Shown here: positions 41,062-50,028 of the stretch, in pieces | Layout of the letters: each line of letters begins with the position of its first letter | How positions within the stretch are numbered: the first letter of the stretch is position 1 | Notes under the pieces: generated by a model | Database searches by the model: none | Told to the model about the DNA's origin: nothing | The model's input: only the letters and a program-made list of their open reading frames with translations | Program-made: the position numbers and the translations under genes | Origin: JACVRN01 sp963715565 | GTDB lineage: Bacteria; Acidobacteriota; Blastocatellia; Pyrinomonadales; Pyrinomonadaceae | Length of the DNA stretch: 64,000 nucleotides | Reading direction: 5' to 3' | Assembly (NCBI GenBank): GCA_963715565.1 | Contig: OY970256.1 | Coordinates: forward strand, 124,001 to 188,000

Positions 41062-42636
41062 ATGATCTTCCGCAGCCCCCTCGGGGATGTTTCGATTCCC
41101 GACGTGCCGCTCACAGAGATGATTCTGGAAAGAGTGCGCGCGCAAAGTGGCGACCGCCCCGCGCTTGTTGAATCCCTTACGGGTCGCACCATTACTTACG
41201 GCGAGCTGGCCGACAAGATTGAGCGCGCCGCAGCGGGTTTACACGCGCGCGGCTTCGCGCAAGGCGACGTGCTCGCCATCTTCAGCCCGAACATTCCCGA
41301 ATACGCCGTCTGTTTTCACGCCGTCTCGCTCCTTGGCGGAATCAACACGACTATCAACCCGCTCTACACTGCCGAAGAGGTCGCGCATCAATTAAAGGAT
41401 GCGGGCGCAAAGTATCTGGTGACGATTCCTCAATTGCTGGACAAGGCACAGGAAGCGGCAGAGGAAGCGGGCATCAGCGAGGTCTTTGTCTTTGGCGAAG
41501 CCGAAGGTGCGACCGCCTTTGATTCGTTGTACGAAGGGGACGGGCGTGTGCCGCGTGTCTCCATCAACCCGCGCGAGGACATAGTTGCGCTGCCGTATTC
41601 GAGCGGCACGACGGGCTTGCCCAAGGGCGTCATGCTCACGCACTACAATCTGGTTTCCAATATTTACCAGATGGATCAAATAGGACTCGTGCGCGAGCAT
41701 GAAAGTCTCGTCTGCGTGTTGCCGCTCTTTCACATCTACGGCCTTGTGGTCATCCTGAACCTCGGATTGTTCAAGGGCGCAACCATCGTCACGATGGCGC
41801 GCTTTGATCTTGAACAGTTCCTGACAATCATGCAGGACTATCGCGTGACGCTGGCGCATCTGGTTCCGCCGATTGTGCTCGCGCTTTCCAAACAGCCTGC
41901 CGTGGAAAATTATGACCTCTCAAGTTTGCGTACAGTCTTTTCCGGCGCAGCGCCGCTGGGCGCAGAGCTTTCGCAAGCTTGCCTTGAGCGTCTGGGCTGC
42001 GAGGTCAAGCAGGGCTACGGGATGACGGAGACGAGCCCTGCCACGCATTGCACCGCTCATGATTTGGAGATGAAGCCCGGCTCGGTCGGCGTCTGTCTGC
42101 CGAATACGGAGTGCAAGCTGGTGGACGTGGACACAGGGCAGGCGGTTGGCCCGAACGAGCGCGGAGAGCTGTGGGTGCGCGGGCCGCAGGTCATGAAGGG
42201 ATACCACAACCGGCCCGAAGCCACGGCGCAAACGGTGGACGCAGAAGGCTGGCTGCACACGGGCGACGTCGGCTACGCGGACGATGAAGGACACTTCTTT
42301 ATAGTGGACCGCGTCAAGGAGCTGATTAAGTACAAGGGCTTTCAGGTCGCGCCCGCGGAGCTGGAAGCCATACTGCTTTCACATCCGGCGGTCGCGGACG
42401 CAGCAGTTATCCCGAGCCCCGATGAAGAAGCGGGCGAAGTGCCCAAAGCTTTTCTAGTGCTCCGTGCAGAAGTGACACCCGAAGAGATTAAAAGCTTTGT
42501 CGCCGAGCGCGTCGCGCCACACAAAAAGATTCGTCGTCTTGAATTCGTGGACCAAATCCCAAAGACCGCTTCGGGCAAGATACTGCGCCGCGTCTTAAAG
42601 GAACGCGAGCGACAGGCCGAGAAAACAGAACAGTAA
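41062..42636 (+). CDS. AMP-dependent acyl-CoA synthetase/ligase (4-coumarate-CoA-ligase-like)
   Basis: The 524-residue protein is a full-length ANL-superfamily enzyme. It has the AMP-binding P-loop YSSGTTGLPKGVMLTHYN (about 178-195), the A5 motif QGYGMTETSP, A7 LHTGDVGYADDEGHFFIVDR, and the catalytic lysine region KTASGKILRR at the C-terminus. It activates a carboxylic acid to its acyl-AMP and then the CoA thioester. The sequence style is closest to 4-coumarate/medium-chain fatty acid CoA ligases; the substrate cannot be read. GGGAGA upstream supports the start. A remarkable 21-bp palindrome array lies upstream. Confidence 0.9.
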   Translation: MIFRSPLGDVSIPDVPLTEMILERVRAQSGDRPALVESLTGRTITYGELADKIERAAAGLHARGFAQGDVLAIFSPNIPEYAVCFHAVSLLGGINTTINPLYTAEEVAHQLKDAGAKYLVTIPQLLDKAQEAAEEAGISEVFVFGEAEGATAFDSLYEGDGRVPRVSINPREDIVALPYSSGTTGLPKGVMLTHYNLVSNIYQMDQIGLVREHESLVCVLPLFHIYGLVVILNLGLFKGATIVTMARFDLEQFLTIMQDYRVTLAHLVPPIVLALSKQPAVENYDLSSLRTVFSGAAPLGAELSQACLERLGCEVKQGYGMTETSPATHCTAHDLEMKPGSVGVCLPNTECKLVDVDTGQAVGPNERGELWVRGPQVMKGYHNRPEATAQTVDAEGWLHTGDVGYADDEGHFFIVDRVKELIKYKGFQVAPAELEAILLSHPAVADAAVIPSPDEEAGEVPKAFLVLRAEVTPEEIKSFVAERVAPHKKIRRLEFVDQIPKTASGKILRRVLKERERQAEKTEQ

Positions 42637-42674
42637 ATCAACTTAAGTTCGACGTAATCGAGAAGCGCATCTAT

Positions 42675-42834
42675 AGCCCCGTAGGGGCGCGGATGTTTAT
42701 AGCCCGAACGTCTCTATTGTAATTAGCTCCGTCAGGAGCGAAATGTCATGCCTACCAGAAAACATTTCGCTCCTGACGGAGCGAGCAGTTCGGTTTGCAT
42801 GTATAGCTATAAACATCTCGCTCCTAGCGGAGCG
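42675..42834. repeat. REP-like palindromic element (GCTCCGT-AGGAGCG family), copy 1
   Basis: An inner perfect inverted pair GCTCCGTCAGGAGCGAAATG (from 42726, inverse ending 42782) is enclosed by an outer, imperfect pair around GGATGTTTATAGC/GCTATAAACATC. The same modules build the element at 50981-51144. The in-frame ORF extension of the next gene through this region is repeat sequence, not protein. Confidence 0.8.
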
Positions 42835-42898
42835 AAGAACCTGCTTATCGCATCTAGCTCTTGTTAAATTAACCAACCCGCCGAGGCAAACTGAAACG

Positions 42899-44347
42899 AT
42901 GACCCGTCAACAAAGAATCGCTCGCACGCTCATCGCATCACTTACGCTTTCGATTTTATTACTCAATTCATTCGCTCTTTCCTCGCAGGCGCAGCGACGA
43001 CGCGGCGGTCGGGCAGGCAGTGGCGCTGATAGCGCGCCCGGTATGATTGCGGCGCGGCGTAATCCCGAGATTGCGCGTATGCTCGCGGAGATAGACGCGC
43101 GCAACATAGAGGCCAGCATACGCAAGCTTGTCTCCTTCGGCACGCGCAACACGCTGTCGGCGCAGGACAATCCCGCGCGCGGCATAGGCGCTGCGCGCGA
43201 CTGGCTCTTTCAGGAATTCCAGCGAGCAGCGGCGCAATCCGGCGGGCGCATGACGGTTGAGAAACAGTCTTACGAGCAGGCGGTTGATAAACGCTGGCCG
43301 CGCATCACTCGCCCGACCGTGATTACCAACGTCGTCGCCACTTTGCGCGGCACGCAGGCGGGCTCGGAGAATCGTCTCTACGTCGTGAGCGGGCATTACG
43401 ACTCCATGTGCACGAGCCCTACGGACGCGGATTGCGATGCGCCCGGCGCGAACGACGACGCTTCAGGCACAGCCGCCGTGCTTGAGATGGCGCGCGTGAT
43501 GTCTAAATACAAATTCGATGCGACGATTATTTTCATGGCCGTCGCGGGCGAGGAGCAGGGTCTTGTCGGCTCGACCTACTTTGCAGAACAGGCGAAGCAG
43601 AAGAGTTGGAACGTCGAGGCAATGTTGACCAACGACATCGTCGGCAACACGCTCGGCGGAAACGGCGTGCGTGACCGTCGCACGCTTCGTGTCTTCTCCG
43701 AAGGCGTGCCGTCGAATGAAACACCGGAAGAAGCGAACGTGAGGCGCGGCGTCGGCGGCGAGAACGATTCGCAAGCGCGCCAGCTCGCGCGCTTTATCAA
43801 AGACGCTGGCGCGCAGTACGTGCCTTCCATGAACGTGATGATTGTCTATCGCCGCGACCGCTACCTGCGCGGCGGCGACCACATACCCTTTCTTGAGCGC
43901 GGCTACGCGGCGGTGCGCTTCACAGAGCCGAACGAGGATTATCGTCACCAGCATCAAAACGTGCGCGTCGAAAACGGAGTGCAATACGGCGACCTGCCCG
44001 AGTACGTTGATTTCGCGTATGTCGCGCAGGTGGCGCGCGTCAACGCTGCGAGCCTTGCGCTGTTGGCCCTTGCTCCTGCGCGCCCGCGCGGCGTCGGTAT
44101 CGTCACGGCGCGCTTAACGAACGACACGGATTTGAAATGGGACGCGAACACAGAGACGGACGTGGCGGGCTACGAGATTGTCTGGCGCGACACCACTTCG
44201 CCCGTCTGGACGGACTCGCGCTGGATAGGACGTGTGACGAGCTACACGATGAAGGGAATGTCCAAGGATAACTACTTTTTCGGCGTGCGTGCGGTTGACC
44301 GCGACGGCAATCGCAGCCCCGTCAGCTACCCTCGACCCGTGCGATAA
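42899..44347 (+). CDS. Secreted M28-family metallopeptidase
   Basis: Start 42899 (MTRQQRIARTLIASLTLSILL) gives 482 residues with a signal peptide ending near SSQAQ. The M28 zinc-ligand blocks are present: VVSGHYDSM (H, D), GANDDASGTAAVLEMARVM (D) and AGEEQGLVGSTYFA (E, E), then a late DHIPFLERGYAAVRFTE with the last histidine. It should be a two-zinc aminopeptidase acting outside the cytoplasm. The last 85 residues form a fibronectin III-like module (LKWDANTETDVAGYEIVWRD). Confidence 0.88.
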   Translation: MTRQQRIARTLIASLTLSILLLNSFALSSQAQRRRGGRAGSGADSAPGMIAARRNPEIARMLAEIDARNIEASIRKLVSFGTRNTLSAQDNPARGIGAARDWLFQEFQRAAAQSGGRMTVEKQSYEQAVDKRWPRITRPTVITNVVATLRGTQAGSENRLYVVSGHYDSMCTSPTDADCDAPGANDDASGTAAVLEMARVMSKYKFDATIIFMAVAGEEQGLVGSTYFAEQAKQKSWNVEAMLTNDIVGNTLGGNGVRDRRTLRVFSEGVPSNETPEEANVRRGVGGENDSQARQLARFIKDAGAQYVPSMNVMIVYRRDRYLRGGDHIPFLERGYAAVRFTEPNEDYRHQHQNVRVENGVQYGDLPEYVDFAYVAQVARVNAASLALLALAPARPRGVGIVTARLTNDTDLKWDANTETDVAGYEIVWRDTTSPVWTDSRWIGRVTSYTMKGMSKDNYFFGVRAVDRDGNRSPVSYPRPVR

Positions 44348-44531
44348 AACGGAAGCTATTGAAGGCTCAATCGCGCTTCGGCTCTTGAAGGAGCCGGGCT
44401 ATTAATTTGTTAAACCTTTCGCGTTGCCTGTGCGTCTAAACTGTCGGTGACGGGTTGAATCTCTATTGGATTCCAGCCTGCGCCGACCGCTTCTTTTTAC
44501 GGCAAAAAATTGTTCGGAAAATGGTGCTGAA

Positions 44532-46580
44532 ATGAGTAACTTGAAGAATCGTCGCTTCTCGTTGGGGGCTCGCCGGTTAACGGCGCTGATGATGGTGCTG
44601 GCTCTCCTGTCTCCTTTGTTCGCGGGACGGACGAGCGCGCAGAAGAAGACTACAGAGGCGCAGCGTCTCAGGGAAGACCAGCGCATCCTGCACGTCCTGA
44701 ATCGCGCAGGCTTTGGCGCGCGTCCCGGCGACGTAGAGCGCGTGCGCGCTCTTGGCCTGGATCGCTACCTTGAGCAGCAGCTTTATCCTGAAAAGATTGC
44801 CGACGCGGCGGTCGAAATGAAATTGCAGCGCCTCGAAGCATTACGCCTGTCCACGCCAGAGCTTTACGCAAAGTACCCGCAGCCGAACCAGCTCCTGCGC
44901 AGGATGCAGCGTGAAGGAACACTGCCGCCCGAATTGGCAGCCGCCGCAGAGGAGCGCGTCAAAGGCAACAATCCGAACATGCCTCCGCCCAATGCTCCCA
45001 TGCCGCAGGGCAATGGTGATGCCATGCAGGCACAGAACAATGATGCGGCAAAGGGAGACGCGGGCGAGCGCCGGAATAACGAATATCGCCGCGCCATACG
45101 CGACTACTATCTAAAGAATAACCTGCGCATACCGCAGCAGTTGATGATAGAGCTTCAGGCTTCGCGCATCCTGCGCGCCGTTTACAGCGAGCGACAGTTG
45201 CAGGAAGTGATGGTCGATTTCTGGGAGAACCATTTCAACGTCTTCGCAGGCAAGGGCGCGGATCGCTGGCTCTTAATCTCGTACGACCGCGACACCATTC
45301 GCCCCAACACGCTCGGCAAATTCAAAGACCTGCTCACCGCCACGGCGCAAAGCCCTGCCATGCTCTTTTACCTCGACAACTTTCAGAGCGTGAGCCCGAA
45401 CGCGCGGCAACCGGTTCGTGATTTTCTGGAAGGGCTGGGGCGTAATCGCAGGCAGAACCGCAGACCTGTTGATAACGGCCAGATGCCGAACGCACAGCGA
45501 CCGCAGCCGCAACAACAGCGCATGCGTCGCGGCATTAATGAGAATTACGCGCGCGAGTTGATGGAGCTGCACACGCTCGGCGTTGACGGCGGCTACACGC
45601 AGAAGGACGTGCAGGAAGTTGCGCGCTGCTTTACGGGATGGACGATTAGAGCCCCGCGCGGAGGCGCTGGTGATAGGGATGCCGGAACATTCTTCTTTAA
45701 TCCGCGCATGCATGACGACGGTGAAAAAGTTGTCCTCGGCCAGAAAATTCCTGCGGGCGGCGGTATCAACGATGGCTTGATGGTTTTAGATATTCTCTCG
45801 CGCCATCCTTCGACCGCAAAGTTTATTGCCACGAAACTGGCGCGCCGTTTTGTCATGGACGCGCCTACGCCCGAGCTTATAGCGCGCGCGAGCGCGGCCT
45901 TTACACGGAGCGGAGGCGACATACGCGAGACCTTGCGCGCAATGTTTGCCTCGCCGGAATTCAATTCTCAAGCGTCCTATCGCGCCAAGATTAAGACGCC
46001 GTTTGAGCTGGCCGTGAGCGCCATTCGCACGCTCGGCGGCGACACCAACGGCGGCCCCGCAATTCATCAATGGATTACGCGCATGGGCGAGCCGCTCTAC
46101 ATGTATCAAGCGCCGACGGGTTATCCCGACACTGCCGAAGATTGGGTCAACACGGGCTCGCTCCTTGAGCGTTTAAATTTCGGGCTGGCCCTGGCGAGCA
46201 ATCGCATTCCGGGAACGCGCGTTGACCTCACGCGCTTTGCCGCAGAGACCGCAGCAAACGGCGCGGTCGATAAAGCGCGCGTCATGGACAGCTTTTTCGG
46301 CGTGCTCCTGAACGGCGACGTCTCCACGCAGACCAAAGCGACGCTCATGAAGCAATTAAACGAGCCGCTGCCCGCGCCCGCTTCCGCACAATCAAACACG
46401 TCTGCGCAGAGGGCGCAGGCCGATGAGATGGATGACGATGATGATGCCCCGCTCGGCGGCGGTGGCGGGCGTCGCATGAGACGGGCCGCGCGCGCCGACA
46501 CAGGCGTAGTCATAGGCAACCCTGAAATCGTCAAGATTGCCGGGCTAATCCTTGGCTCGCCGGAATTTCAGAGACAGTAA
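44532..46580 (+). CDS. DUF1800 family secreted protein
   Basis: Start 44532 (MSNLKNRRFSLGARRLTAL) gives 682 residues. After a signal peptide comes the DUF1800 pattern: ILHVLNRAGFGARPGDVERV, then LQEVMVDFWENHFNVFAGK, then NENYARELMELHTLGVDGGYTQKDVQEVARCFTGW. The protein contains two asparagine/glutamine/proline-rich inserts (about 160-200 and 330-350). DUF1800 proteins almost always stand beside a DUF1501 gene, as here. The pair is exported and of unknown activity. Confidence 0.9.
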   Translation: MSNLKNRRFSLGARRLTALMMVLALLSPLFAGRTSAQKKTTEAQRLREDQRILHVLNRAGFGARPGDVERVRALGLDRYLEQQLYPEKIADAAVEMKLQRLEALRLSTPELYAKYPQPNQLLRRMQREGTLPPELAAAAEERVKGNNPNMPPPNAPMPQGNGDAMQAQNNDAAKGDAGERRNNEYRRAIRDYYLKNNLRIPQQLMIELQASRILRAVYSERQLQEVMVDFWENHFNVFAGKGADRWLLISYDRDTIRPNTLGKFKDLLTATAQSPAMLFYLDNFQSVSPNARQPVRDFLEGLGRNRRQNRRPVDNGQMPNAQRPQPQQQRMRRGINENYARELMELHTLGVDGGYTQKDVQEVARCFTGWTIRAPRGGAGDRDAGTFFFNPRMHDDGEKVVLGQKIPAGGGINDGLMVLDILSRHPSTAKFIATKLARRFVMDAPTPELIARASAAFTRSGGDIRETLRAMFASPEFNSQASYRAKIKTPFELAVSAIRTLGGDTNGGPAIHQWITRMGEPLYMYQAPTGYPDTAEDWVNTGSLLERLNFGLALASNRIPGTRVDLTRFAAETAANGAVDKARVMDSFFGVLLNGDVSTQTKATLMKQLNEPLPAPASAQSNTSAQRAQADEMDDDDDAPLGGGGGRRMRRAARADTGVVIGNPEIVKIAGLILGSPEFQRQ

Positions 46581-46586
46581 AAAGCC

Positions 46587-46663
46587 GTGAATCGTCAATC
46601 GTGAATCGTGAATAGATAAAAACCGTCTTTTACGATTTACGATTTACGATTCACGATTGACGA
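46587..46663. repeat. Heptad-armed inverted repeat 2
   Basis: Arms are built from GTGAATC-GTCAATC-GTGAATC-GTGAAT and the inverse ACGATTT/ACGATTC units ending ACGATTGACGA. The element fills the whole gap between the DUF1800 stop and the DUF1501 start region. Confidence 0.85.
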
Positions 46664-46671
46664 GGTGTTTT

Positions 46672-47925
46672 ATGAATCGCAGATTTTTCTTGAAGTCGGG
46701 CGGGATTGCGCTGGCGAGTATTGGAATGATGAGCGCCGCGCCGTCGTTTCTACAGCGTGCAGCGCTGGCGCAGAGCATCACGGGCGGAAGGCGCAAGACG
46801 CTGATTACCATCTTTCAGCGAGGCGCGGTGGACGGCCTCAACATGGTCGTGCCCTACGGCGAGCGAGATTATTACAGCCTTCGCCCCGCGCTCGCCATAC
46901 AGAAGCCGCAGAGCGGAAACGCTGATGCCGCGATTGACCTTGATGGATTCTTCGGCTTGCATCCGTCGCTCGCTCCGTTCAAGCCCTTGTGGGATGCGAA
47001 GCGGCTCGCGATTGTGGAAGCCGTCGGCTCGCCCGACAACACGCGCTCGCACTTCGACGCGCAGGACTACATGGAGTCGGGCACGCCCGGTATCAAGTCT
47101 ACGCGCGACGGTTGGCTCAATCGTTATCTTCAATTAAAGCGCGACGAGAAGGCTTCGCCGTTTCGCGCCGTGGCAGTGACACAGAACATGCCGCGCGCAC
47201 TTCAGGGCCGCGCGCCCGCGCTCGCCATTCAAGACCTCTCTAACTTTACGATTCGCGCGGGCCGGTATTCGCAGAGCGTGCAGGGAGGCTTTGAAGGCAT
47301 CTACGCGGAGTCGGTCAAGGACGTCCTCGGCGGCACGGGCCGCGAGACTTTCGAGGCCGTCAACTTCCTGAAGAAAGTTAACCCGTCGCAGTACAAGCCC
47401 GAAAACGGCGCGCAGTATCCGCGCTCACAGTACGGCAACGCGCTCTTGCAGATTGCGCAACTGATTAAAGCAGGCGTCGGTCTGGAAGTCGCCTTCACGG
47501 ATTCGGGCGGTTGGGACACGCACGTCAATCAGGGCAACGCGCGCGGCCAACTAGCTTTTCGTTTACAGGATTTCGGCGCAGGCATCGCCGCGCTCGTGCG
47601 TGATCTGGGACCGCGCATGGACGACGTAGTTATCCTGACCATGTCTGAGTTCGGACGCACGGCGCGCGAGAACGGCAATCGCGGCACTGACCACGGCCAC
47701 GCCAACGCGATGTTCGTCATCGGAAACTCTGTGCGCGGAGGCCGCGTCTACGGCGAGTGGCCCGGACTCCGTGCCGACCAGTTGTACGAGGGACGCGATC
47801 TGGCTTTGACAACGGACTTCCGCGACGTCTTCGGCGAAGTCTCCACGCGCCATCTAGGCAACACGAATCTGCAATCGGTCTTCCCCGGCTTCACCGCATC
47901 AAAGTTTCGCGGCGTGCTCGGATAA
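46672..47925 (+). CDS. DUF1501 family secreted protein
   Basis: Start 46672 (MNRRFFLKSGGIALASIGMM) gives 417 residues. The N-terminus is a Tat-like signal (RRFFLKSGG) with cleavage near ALAQS. The DUF1501 core is present: TLITIFQRGAVDGLNMVVPY, HFDAQDYMESGTPG, FTDSGGWDTHVNQG, and VVILTMSEFGRTARENGNRGTDHGHANAM in outline, which resembles alkaline-phosphatase/sulfatase-fold metal sites. It is partnered with the preceding DUF1800 gene. The activity is unknown. Confidence 0.9.
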   Translation: MNRRFFLKSGGIALASIGMMSAAPSFLQRAALAQSITGGRRKTLITIFQRGAVDGLNMVVPYGERDYYSLRPALAIQKPQSGNADAAIDLDGFFGLHPSLAPFKPLWDAKRLAIVEAVGSPDNTRSHFDAQDYMESGTPGIKSTRDGWLNRYLQLKRDEKASPFRAVAVTQNMPRALQGRAPALAIQDLSNFTIRAGRYSQSVQGGFEGIYAESVKDVLGGTGRETFEAVNFLKKVNPSQYKPENGAQYPRSQYGNALLQIAQLIKAGVGLEVAFTDSGGWDTHVNQGNARGQLAFRLQDFGAGIAALVRDLGPRMDDVVILTMSEFGRTARENGNRGTDHGHANAMFVIGNSVRGGRVYGEWPGLRADQLYEGRDLALTTDFRDVFGEVSTRHLGNTNLQSVFPGFTASKFRGVLG

Positions 47926-47948
47926 GAAAATAAAAGTTGAAACAGGAA

Positions 47949-47988
47949 AAGAGAAAGGCACGGTCTTGATTGGCCGTGCCTTTCTCTT
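47949..47988. terminator. Bidirectional terminator between convergent genes
   Basis: Perfect 15-bp stem (AAGAGAAAGGCACGG at 47949-47963 with its complement at 47974-47988) and a 10-base loop, flanked by A- and T-rich sequence, between the DUF1501 gene and the beta-propeller gene. Confidence 0.85.
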
Positions 47989-48009
47989 ATAAAGATTTGT
48001 TTTTTGAGT

Positions 48010-49086
48010 TTACTGTTGCGGTTTGTTTATGAAGTTCGTGGATGAGGCTTGGTCTCGCGCCGCACCGCCTGCCCATGCTAAGCCGTCTGGCCCTTGTCCC
48101 GGTTCAATAGAGCCCGTGACTTCCAATTTTTGCAGGTCGATGACCATGACTTTGTTGGCCTCTATCGCGGCGACAAAAGCGCGGCTCCCGTCCGGCGTAA
48201 CAAGCACGCCTACGGGAGTGCCTTCAATCTTGAGCCGCTTGATTTCCTTGCGCGTGGCTGCGTCCATGATGACAAGCTCGCCCGCCTTCGGGTCTGAAAC
48301 CAGCACTCGCCGCCCGTCGGGCGTGAACTTGACGCGTATCGGCACTTGCGCGACCTTGATAGTCTCTTTGACCTTGTTGGTCGCGGTGTCGATGATGGAA
48401 ATCCCGCCATCGCCGTTCTGTCCTACCCACAGCTCTCGACCGTCGGGAGAGATGTCTATGCCTTCGGGCTGCTTGCCGACCTGAATCTGCGAAACCTGAG
48501 CGGGCACGGGCGCTGTGAAATCAATAGAAGTCACGGTGTCGGAAACTATGTTGGCCGTGTAAGCTCGTTTGCCGTCGGGCGTGATGACGAGCATGTGCGT
48601 GATTGACTGGCCCGTGCCCATAATCCAGTCCACGCGGTCTGCTGCGGGGTCATAACGCGCGACAACGCGATTGACTTCCGCCGTGAAATAAATCTTGCCG
48701 CCGGAGAGCACGATGCCATGAGGACGACGCAGCGGCCCCAGCTCCACACGCTTCGTCTCTTTGCGCGCGGCGATGTCTATAATCGAAAGCGAATTGCCCA
48801 CCGTCTGTTGCGTGCCGTAGTTGGCGACGTAAGCCGTGCGCCCGTCAGCCGAAGCGATAACTTCATGCGGCCCTTCTCCCGTCGGAACTTTTCCGAGAAT
48901 TCGTAACGTCACAGGATCAACAATCGCCAGCGTGTTCTCAACCTTATTAAGGACGAGCAGTACGGACGCAGTAGCAGCTTGTGCGGAACTAGCGCCCGTT
49001 TGCGCCTGAGCAGAGAGAACCGTGACAGCCGCTACTGTCAACAACGCGATGGCCGCAAAGATTCTGAGCATGACAGGGATTTTCAT
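48010..49086 (-). CDS. Secreted YVTN-type beta-propeller protein
   Basis: Start 49086 (MKIPVMLRIFAAIALLTVAAVT) gives 358 residues with a signal peptide ending near AQAQT. The mature chain consists of about seven repeats of roughly 42 residues with the YVTN pattern (for example ASADGRTAYVANYGTQ, TPDGKRAYTANIVSD, SPDGRELWVGQNGDG, TPDGSRAFVAAIE), making a seven-bladed propeller. It is probably a periplasmic or surface binding protein. It converges on DUF1501 and lies downstream of modB on the same strand, across a heptad inverted repeat. Confidence 0.85.
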   Translation of the reverse strand: MKIPVMLRIFAAIALLTVAAVTVLSAQAQTGASSAQAATASVLLVLNKVENTLAIVDPVTLRILGKVPTGEGPHEVIASADGRTAYVANYGTQQTVGNSLSIIDIAARKETKRVELGPLRRPHGIVLSGGKIYFTAEVNRVVARYDPAADRVDWIMGTGQSITHMLVITPDGKRAYTANIVSDTVTSIDFTAPVPAQVSQIQVGKQPEGIDISPDGRELWVGQNGDGGISIIDTATNKVKETIKVAQVPIRVKFTPDGRRVLVSDPKAGELVIMDAATRKEIKRLKIEGTPVGVLVTPDGSRAFVAAIEANKVMVIDLQKLEVTGSIEPGQGPDGLAWAGGAARDQASSTNFINKPQQ

Positions 49087-49172
49087 TATTATTCTCCAAT
49101 CTATCGAGAGAGGGCGTCCGGAAATGACTTGACGCGCGTAGATACGCCCGCGCTCGCGTGAAGGTTTCAGTC

Positions 49173-49269
49173 GATTGCGGAATGCGGAATTCGGATTGCG
49201 GATTGAAAAGCAAGAGGGTTGTTGCTTCTTATTCTTAAATCCGCCCGCACAATCCCAAATCCGCAATCG
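49173..49269. repeat. Heptad-armed inverted repeat 3
   Basis: Left arm GATTGCG-GAATGCG-GAATTCG-GATTGCG, right arm AAATCCGC..CAATCCCAAATCCGCAATC, about 35 bp between. It directly adjoins the modB stop codon. Confidence 0.75.
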
Positions 49270-49932
49270 TCACGGTCGGAGGCGTCCGAAGCGGTTGATG
49301 AAGTAGAGCATCGCGGCGGCGATGAACGAGACGATGACGGCCAGGGTTAAGGCTTCGTTTTCGCGGCCCGCCTGCACGGCATCGTAAATGGCGACCGAGG
49401 CGGTCTGCGTCTTGCCCGGAATATTTCCGGCGATCATGATGGTGACACCGAAATCTCCCAGCGCGCGTGCAAAGGCCAGCGCCGCAGCCGCGAGCACGCC
49501 GCGCCACGCGAGCGGCAGCGTGACGCGGAAGAAGATGCGCCACGAGCTTAACCCGAGCGTGCGCGCTGCGGCCTCCAACTCCGTGTCCACGCTCTCGAAG
49601 CTGGCGCGCAAACTCTTGGTCACAAGCGGCAGCGCGTGAATCGTCGCGGCGATGACCGCCGCCTTGACCGTAAAGGTCAGCCGCACGCCGAACCATTGAT
49701 AGAGAAACGCGCCGAAGCCGGAGCGCGTGCCTAGAAGCACTAGAAGGTAGTAGCCGAGCACGGTCGGAGGCAGGACGAGCGGCAGGGTGATGAGTGAGTC
49801 AAGCAGGTCTCGTCCGGGAAATCTCTTGCGCGCGAGGAGCCACGCCAGAGCGCCGCCCGCGACGAGCGCGATAAAGGTGGCCGCGCTCGCCACAAAGAAC
49901 GAGAGTCGTATTGGAAACCAATCAATCGTCAT
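49270..49932 (-). CDS. modB: ModB, molybdate ABC transporter permease
   Basis: The 220-residue protein has five or six membrane helices and the ABC permease loop EAARTLGLSSWRIFFRVTLPLAWRG (the EAA motif). The opening (PIRLSFFVASAATFIALVAG) and TLPLVLPPTVLGYYLLVLLG are typical of ModB, the membrane channel for molybdate import. No modA or modC lies next to it in this window; its neighbours are a beta-propeller gene and a cyclase gene. The specificity for molybdate rather than tungstate rests on family resemblance. Confidence 0.88.
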   Translation of the reverse strand: MTIDWFPIRLSFFVASAATFIALVAGGALAWLLARKRFPGRDLLDSLITLPLVLPPTVLGYYLLVLLGTRSGFGAFLYQWFGVRLTFTVKAAVIAATIHALPLVTKSLRASFESVDTELEAAARTLGLSSWRIFFRVTLPLAWRGVLAAAALAFARALGDFGVTIMIAGNIPGKTQTASVAIYDAVQAGRENEALTLAVIVSFIAAAMLYFINRFGRLRP

Positions 49933-49942
49933 CTCAATAAAG

Positions 49943-50016
49943 AAAAGAGGTTAGAGGTTAGAGGTCAGAGATTAGTAAAGGCTTTTCACTAACCTCTAAC
50001 CTCTGACCTCTTCTTT
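49943..50016. repeat. Heptad-armed inverted repeat 4
   Basis: Arms AGAGGTT-AGAGGTT-AGAGGTC-AGAG and the inverse CTAACCT-CTAACCT-CTGACCT-CTT with a centre of about 18 bp (GATTAGTAAAGGCTTTTCA region). It fills the gap between modB and the cyclase gene. Confidence 0.85.
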
Positions 50017-50028
50017 GTTTTCTCAAAT

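Noticed and set aside
42743..42898. N-terminal extension of the M28 peptidase
   Set aside because: The extension is translated REP-like repeat; a signal peptide begins at 42899.
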